From Burkholderiales bacterium (GTDB lineage: Bacteria > Pseudomonadota > Gammaproteobacteria > Burkholderiales > SG8-41), in assembly GCA_019634975.1 (NCBI GenBank), contig JAHCAI010000004.1:109979-173978 (forward strand): a stretch of DNA of 64,000 nt, in the 5' to 3' direction. The stretch's first letter is position 1. Every line of letters begins with the position of its first letter. The translations under genes and the position numbers were made by a program. A model generated the notes under the pieces. It made no database searches. It was not told where the DNA came from and saw only the letters and a program-made list of their open reading frames with translations. Shown in pieces: positions 60,384-64,000 of this stretch.

Positions 60384-61439
60384 TCATCGCTTCCCGTAAT
60401 TCAGGTCGACCCACTTGCGGTAATCCCCGCTGGTCACGTTGCGGATCCATTCGGCATTTGACAGGTACCACTGTACGGTTTCGCGCAGGCCGGCTGCAAA
60501 GGTCTTGGTTGGCTCCCAGCCCAGTTCACGCTTGATCTTTTCCGCATTGATCGCATAGCGCCAGTCATGGCCTGCACGATCTTCGACGAAGGTGATCAGC
60601 TTCGCATGCGGGGCGCCGGCGGGATGCAGTTCGTCGAGTATCGCGCATACCGCGTGCACGACCTCCAGATTGGTTTTCTCGCTGTTGCCGCCGATGTTGT
60701 AGGTCTCGCCCGGCTTGCCGCGGGCCAGCGCGGCGCGGATGCCGGCGCAGTGGTCGCCGACGTAGAGCCAGTCGCGCACGTTTTTGCCGTCGCCGTACAC
60801 CGGCAGCGGCTTGCCGGCCAGCGCATTAAGGATCATCAGCGGGATCAGCTTTTCCGGGAACTGCAGCGGGCCGTAGTTGTTGGAGCAGTTGGTCGTGATG
60901 ACCGGCAGGCCGTAGGTGTGGTGCCAGGCGCGCACCAAGTGGTCGGAGCCGGCCTTGGACGCGGCGTAGGGGCTGTTGGGCGCGTAGGGTGTCGTTTCGC
61001 TGAAGGCGGGGTCGCTGTCACCGAGTGAACCGTAGACCTCGTCGGTCGAGACATGCAGGAAGCGGAATTTCGCTTTTTCCGTTTCGGCGAGCCCGCTCCA
61101 GTAGGCGCGGGCCTCCTCGAGCAGGCTGAAGGTGCCGACGACGTTGGTCTGCACGAATTCGCCGGGACCGTGGATCGAGCGGTCGACGTGGCTCTCTGCG
61201 GCGAAGTGGACGATGGCCCGCGGCTGGTGCTGTTTCAGCAGGCCGGCCACCAGCGCGCGGTCATTGATGTCGCCCTTCACGAAGATGTGGCGCGCATCGC
61301 CCTGCAGCGACGCGAGATTGGCCAGGTTGCCGGCGTAGGTCAGCTTGTCGAGATTGACGGCCGGCGTGCCTTCATGGGCAATCCAGTCCAGCACGAAATT
61401 GGCGCCAATGAAACCCGCGCCGCCGGTGACCAGGATCAT
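60384..61439 (-). CDS. rmlB: dTDP-glucose 4,6-dehydratase RmlB
   Basis: RmlB makes dTDP-4-keto-6-deoxyglucose, shared precursor of rhamnose and Fuc4N. The 351-residue SDR has [12 protein letters not shown] (NAD loop), the catalytic T132-D133-E134 in [10 protein letters not shown], the YAASK pair (Y158, K162), RSIHGPGEF and [17 protein letters not shown]. It overlaps cysC by 4 bases. The S23 insertion separates it from rmlA. Confidence 0.95.
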   Translation of the reverse strand: MILVTGGAGFIGANFVLDWIAHEGTPAVNLDKLTYAGNLANLASLQGDARHIFVKGDINDRALVAGLLKQHQPRAIVHFAAESHVDRSIHGPGEFVQTNVVGTFSLLEEARAYWSGLAETEKAKFRFLHVSTDEVYGSLGDSDPAFSETTPYAPNSPYAASKAGSDHLVRAWHHTYGLPVITTNCSNNYGPLQFPEKLIPLMILNALAGKPLPVYGDGKNVRDWLYVGDHCAGIRAALARGKPGETYNIGGNSEKTNLEVVHAVCAILDELHPAGAPHAKLITFVEDRAGHDWRYAINAEKIKRELGWEPTKTFAAGLRETVQWYLSNAEWIRNVTSGDYRKWVDLNYGKR

Positions 61440-62071
61440 GTGCCGGTCCTTCCCGAAACCGTCAGGTTCCGATCGGACAGCACGCCGGCCGCGCGCAGCA
61501 GGTCGATGACCTGCGCAGCGCAGCGGGCGCTGTCGTGCAAAGCAGTGTTCAGCACGAGTTCGGGTGCCGTCGGCACTTCATAGGGAGCCGACACGCCGGT
61601 GTAATTCTTGATTTCCCCGGCTTGTGCTTTTTTGTAGAAGCCCTTGGGGTCGCGTTCCGCGCAGACGGCTGCGGGGCAGTTGCAATGGATTTCGAAGAAG
61701 GCGCCTGCCGGAATCCGTGCGCGGACCTTGTCGCGGTTTTCCCGGGTTGGCGATACAAATGCGCAGAGCACAATCATGCCGGCGTCGTAAATCAGCCGCG
61801 ACAGTTCGCCGATGCGGCGCAGATGCTCGCTGCGGTGCTCCGGGCTGAAACCGAGGTCGGCGCTGAGGCCGTGGCGTACGTTGTCGCCGTCGAGCACATA
61901 AGCCTGGCAGCCCATGGCGAACAGCTGCCGTTCGACTTCATGCGCCGTCGTGGATTTTCCGGAACCGGGAATGCCGGTGAACCACACGACCGCGGCCCGG
62001 TGGCCGTTGGCTGCTTCGCGCTGTTCGCGCGATACCAGCGACGGATGCCGGACGATCTGGGATTTGTTCAC
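61436..62071 (-). CDS. cysC: Adenylylsulfate (APS) kinase CysC
   Basis: CysC phosphorylates APS to PAPS, the sulfate donor. The 211-residue protein has the P-loop [17 protein letters not shown] (GxxxxGKST, 33-41), [33 protein letters not shown] and [20 protein letters not shown], all standard. The start codon is GTG. There is no CysD/CysN or sulfotransferase in the window. Being coupled to rmlB, it may support sulfation of the polysaccharide, or a paralogous sugar-related reaction. Confidence 0.9.
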   Translation of the reverse strand: MNKSQIVRHPSLVSREQREAANGHRAAVVWFTGIPGSGKSTTAHEVERQLFAMGCQAYVLDGDNVRHGLSADLGFSPEHRSEHLRRIGELSRLIYDAGMIVLCAFVSPTRENRDKVRARIPAGAFFEIHCNCPAAVCAERDPKGFYKKAQAGEIKNYTGVSAPYEVPTAPELVLNTALHDSARCAAQVIDLLRAAGVLSDRNLTVSGRTGT

Positions 62072-62154
62072 GAATACAGGTCCGAGGTACGGGGGAGGCC
62101 TTGTATTTTATGCGGAACAAGCAGCCGGGTGTGGCTTGATGCCCGGATGATGCA

Positions 62155-62311
62155 GTAGCCCGGAGGAAGGCCGCAGGCCGGAGTCCGGGGAACGCCGTCG
62201 CCCATGGTAACGACTAACCCGGATTCCGCTTCGCTCCTTCCGGGCTACAACCCCGCGTGTGCCGGGGTGTCGATGTAGCCCGGAGGAAGGCCGCAAGGCC
62301 GGAGTCCGGGA
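62155..62311. repeat. Composite REP element, left of higBA
   Basis: Three units in alternating orientation: GTAGCCCGGAGGAAGGCC... (62155-62190), the inverted ACCCGGATTCCGCTTCGCTC...CGGGCTAC (62217-62248) and GTAGCCCGGAGGAAGGCC... (62275-62311). Spacers are conserved too (CCATGGTAACG; CCGCGTGTGCCGGGGTGT). A close copy lies at 63103-63259 in the same orientation. The remaining bases 62312-62437 hold nothing recognisable. Confidence 0.88.
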
Positions 62312-62437
62312 CCGCAGTGACTATTGGTGATGGACTGGCCTTGATTCCACTTGGTTACCTCATCAGAGGGGCGCTCCGGGGGAAACGGGTACTGCAAGGC
62401 CAGCAAGGCGAATTATTCACCCTGCGGGCCAGCGTTG

Positions 62438-62716
62438 TCAGGCTGCGATTTTCAGTACCTTGGGCTGAGGTTGTTGGCGTGCCCGCCACAGATCATGGCC
62501 CGCCTGCATTTCGATCCACATTTCGGCGCTGGTGCCCAGTGCAGCTTCGAGCCGCAATGCCATTTCGGCACTGATGCCGGCGCGACCGTTGAGCAGGGCC
62601 GACAGCGCTTGCCGCGTGACGCCGAGACGCCTGGCCGCTTCGGTTACGCCCAGAGACTCAGGCAAATATTCCCGCAGTACTTCGCCGGGATGTGCGGGGT
62701 TATGCATGCGGGTCAT
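62438..62716 (-). CDS. higA: HigA-family antitoxin (XRE-type repressor)
   Basis: The 92-residue protein starts [20 protein letters not shown] and has a helix-turn-helix typical of Hig[41 protein letters not shown], then [18 protein letters not shown]. It should bind the HigB toxin and repress the operon. ATG 62716 follows AAGGA. The toxin gene precedes it by 14 bases, the order that defines the Hig type. Confidence 0.9.
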   Translation of the reverse strand: MTRMHNPAHPGEVLREYLPESLGVTEAARRLGVTRQALSALLNGRAGISAEMALRLEAALGTSAEMWIEMQAGHDLWRARQQPQPKVLKIAA

Positions 62717-62730
62717 TCCCAAAATCCTTG

Positions 62731-63009
62731 TCAGTGATAATCCAGGTAATCGACCAATTCAGCATCTTTGCCTTCAAAACGGAAAATCAATCTCCAGTTG
62801 CCGTTGACAGTAATCGAGAAAAAACCTTTCAGGTCACCGCTCAACTTGTGCAGACGCCAACCGGGAGCATTCAAATCACCGGGATTTTTTGCATTATCCA
62901 GTGCCGTCAGCATGATGCGCAGTTTTGATGCATGGCTGGCCTGAATACCCGCCTTGCTGCCGGTCAGGAAAAACGCTTCAAGGCCCTTGTGGCGAAAACT
63001 CTTGTATCG
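62731..63009 (-). CDS. higB: HigB-family toxin with no normal start codon
   Basis: HigB toxins are ribosome-dependent mRNA endonucleases. The 92 codons read [60 protein letters not shown]: a full HigB/RelE-type domain. However, the codon where the family's Met lies is CGA (63007-63009), followed by TAC. The only in-frame start codon upstream is a TTG at 63099, 30 codons earlier, inside flanking sequence. The 5' end seems altered (a lost ATG and possibly an extra G), so the gene may be weakly expressed or silent. The body is intact. Confidence 0.75.
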   Translation of the reverse strand, partial: RYKSFRHKGLEAFFLTGSKAGIQASHASKLRIMLTALDNAKNPGDLNAPGWRLHKLSGDLKGFFSITVNGNWRLIFRFEGKDAELVDYLDYH

Positions 63010-63038
63010 ATTGTAATGCGTAAAGTGATGCTTTACAT
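63010..63038 (-). promoter_or_regulatory. Probable higBA operator and promoter
   Basis: GTAAAG-TGATG-CTTTAC (63020-63036) is a 17-base palindrome of the kind bound by HigA. On the minus strand a TACAAT -10-like hexamer (63010-63015) follows, and the palindrome covers the -35 to -10 interval. Transcription would start near 63003, very close to the first HigB codons. Confidence 0.55.
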
Positions 63039-63102
63039 CAGTGACCTGATTGGAGCGCTGTTCCCAAATGAACTTCTTTGGGAAGCCATTCCAAAGCAAG
63101 TG

Positions 63103-63259
63103 GTAGCCCGGAGTAAGGCCGCGTGACCGGAGTCCGGGGACAAGGTGGCCAATGGCAACAACCGACCCGGATTCCGCTGCGCTCCTTCCGGCCTACAACA
63201 CCGCGAGTGCCGGGATGTAGATGTAGCCCGGAGGGAGGCCGCAAGGCCGGAGTCCGGGA
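63103..63259. repeat. Composite REP element, right of higBA
   Basis: Copy of the 62155-62311 element: GTAGCCCGGAGTAAGGCC... (63103-63139), inverted ACCCGGATTCCGCTGCGCTC...GGCCTAC (63164-63195) and GTAGCCCGGAGGGAGGCC... (63222-63259), with the same order and near-identical spacers. The two copies bracket the toxin-antitoxin module in direct orientation. Confidence 0.88.
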
Positions 63260-63291
63260 ACGCAGTAGCCGATGGCAATGACCGCCTCGGA

Positions 63292-63482
63292 TTATTGAGA
63301 ATTACATATGTAAGTGACACGAAGGCTGTGTCCCCGTCATTCCTGCGCACCCGAAGGAAGTCCCCTTGGGGGGCAAGCTGGAATCCAGGGGTTTTGTATT
63401 GAAGCGAAACTGGATTCCGGCTCGCGCTACGCGCGTCCGGAATGACGGTATCTTTGTCACTGAATTATGTAATCCTCAATAA
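63292..63482. mobile_element. MITE-like element with 28-bp terminal inverted repeats
   Basis: Left end TTATTGAGAATTACATATGT... (63292-63319) and right end (63455-63482) are inverted copies, matching at 24 of 28 positions. Inside lies a second inverted repeat of the common CGTCATTCC/GGAATGACG type (63336-63448) with CTGGAATCCAG and CTGGATTCCGG words. The 191-bp element codes for nothing. No clear target-site duplication was seen. Confidence 0.65.
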
Positions 63483-63587
63483 GAGCAGGACTGTACCCGG
63501 GCCGCGCCTTGCTTTTCTGTCCTCGAGTGCTAACCTGCGGCCCAGAGTTTCGGCGATTTTCCAAAATAACTTCGAGACACCGCGCCC

Positions 63588-64000
63588 ATGCCGCGCATCC
63601 TGCTGATCAAGACCTCTTCGCTGGGCGATGTCGTGCACAACCTGCCGGTGGTCTCGGATCTTGTCACAGCCCTGCCTGGGGTCAGCGTCGACTGGGTGGT
63701 GGAGGAGGCCTTTGCCGCGATCCCGCGCTTGCATCCCGGTGTCGCGCAGGTGCTGCCGGTGGCGCTGCGGCGCTGGCGGCGCACGCCCTGGCGGCCTGTG
63801 GTGTGGCGCGAACTGCAGGGCTTCCTCGCTGCGCTGCGCACGAACGAATACGATGCGGTGATCGATACCCAGGGACTGTTCAAGAGTGCCTGGATCGCGC
63901 GCGCGGCGCGCGGTGTCAGTCATGGCCTGGACCGCGCGAGTTCGCGCGAACCGCTGGGCTGGTTCTACGATCAGGTGCACGCCGTGCCCTGGGATAGGCA
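63588..64000 (+). CDS. waaC: Lipopolysaccharide heptosyltransferase I, 5' part (runs off the window)
   Basis: WaaC adds the first heptose to Kdo2-lipid A. The 137 visible residues start MPRILLIKTSSLGDVVHNLP, the family's signature, and continue with VSVDWVVEEAFAAIPRLHPG, VLPVALRRWRRTPW, AVIDTQGLFKSAWIARAARG and GLDRASSREPLGWFYDQ, all in order for a GT9 heptosyltransferase I. The frame is still open at the window's end. It is the only plus-strand gene at the right edge and is transcribed away from the minus-strand cluster. Confidence 0.93.
   Translation, partial: MPRILLIKTSSLGDVVHNLPVVSDLVTALPGVSVDWVVEEAFAAIPRLHPGVAQVLPVALRRWRRTPWRPVVWRELQGFLAALRTNEYDAVIDTQGLFKSAWIARAARGVSHGLDRASSREPLGWFYDQVHAVPWDR

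Overview
The window looks like the chromosome of a GC-rich Betaproteobacterium (Rhodocyclales/Nitrosomonadales-like). I infer this from the zapB-zapA-6S RNA-EVE order at the left edge, a cobalamin riboswitch before a BtuB-type receptor, an msbA/waaC lipopolysaccharide context, and abundant REP-like palindromes. No species is assigned. Almost everything between about 4 kb and 62 kb makes, exports or decorates surface polysaccharide.

Left edge (1-4005): the first codons of an EVE-domain gene, 6S RNA with its terminator, zapA and a zapB-like gene on the minus strand; then a B12 riboswitch and btuB on the plus strand, a terminator, and a 294-bp element with perfect 24-bp terminal inverted repeats.

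Plus-strand operon (4058-15035): msbA, a GtrB/ArnC-type polyprenyl-phosphate glycosyltransferase, an RffC-like N-acetyltransferase, an EmrE/ArnE-like small membrane protein, a zinc-ribbon methyltransferase, a WecE/RffA aminotransferase, an MBOAT/SGNH acetylation pair, an ArnT-like GT39 transferase and a GT4 transferase. Nearly all genes overlap or touch. Read together it resembles an Arn-type lipid/core modification pathway that would use TDP-Fuc4NAc rather than UDP-Ara4N. Its precursor would come from rmlA/rmlB at 59-61 kb.

Minus-strand supercluster (62071 down to 15338), in order of transcription: cysC, rmlB, an inserted four-helix-bundle (S23) gene, rmlA, rmlC, rmlD; wbpA-wbpB-wbpD-wbpE (UDP-GlcNAc(3NAc)A pathway) behind a TATAAT promoter; an SDR epimerase, a DegT aminotransferase and a glutamine-dependent amidotransferase; a visibly AT-richer cassette (about 39.0-49.4 kb) of sugar-tailoring enzymes, several of uncertain role, with its own Wzx; then an epimerase, NeuD-like acyltransferase, GT4, YbhN-like membrane protein, GT39-like protein, GT2, methyltransferase, GT4, a single protein that looks like a Wzx flippase fused to a Wzy polymerase, a WbuB-like transferase, the WbvB-WbvR-WbvD type UDP-L-QuiNAc/L-RhaNAc genes, a WbpV-like reductase, WbpL initiating transferase, WbpM dehydratase, WaaL ligase, WaaE-type and GT2 core transferases and a methyltransferase.

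Right edge (62155-64000): composite REP repeats flank a higBA toxin-antitoxin module whose toxin lacks a normal start codon; then a MITE-like element and the 5' part of waaC.

Intergenic DNA carries four repeat classes: (1) REP-like GTAGCCCGGA palindromes at five sites; (2) elements ending in AGCGCCTGACA; (3) inverted arms built from imperfect GGTRANN heptads that touch stop codons and also bracket the S23 gene; (4) a MITE-like element with 28-bp terminal repeats. No tRNA, rRNA, CRISPR array, transposase or phage gene was recognised.
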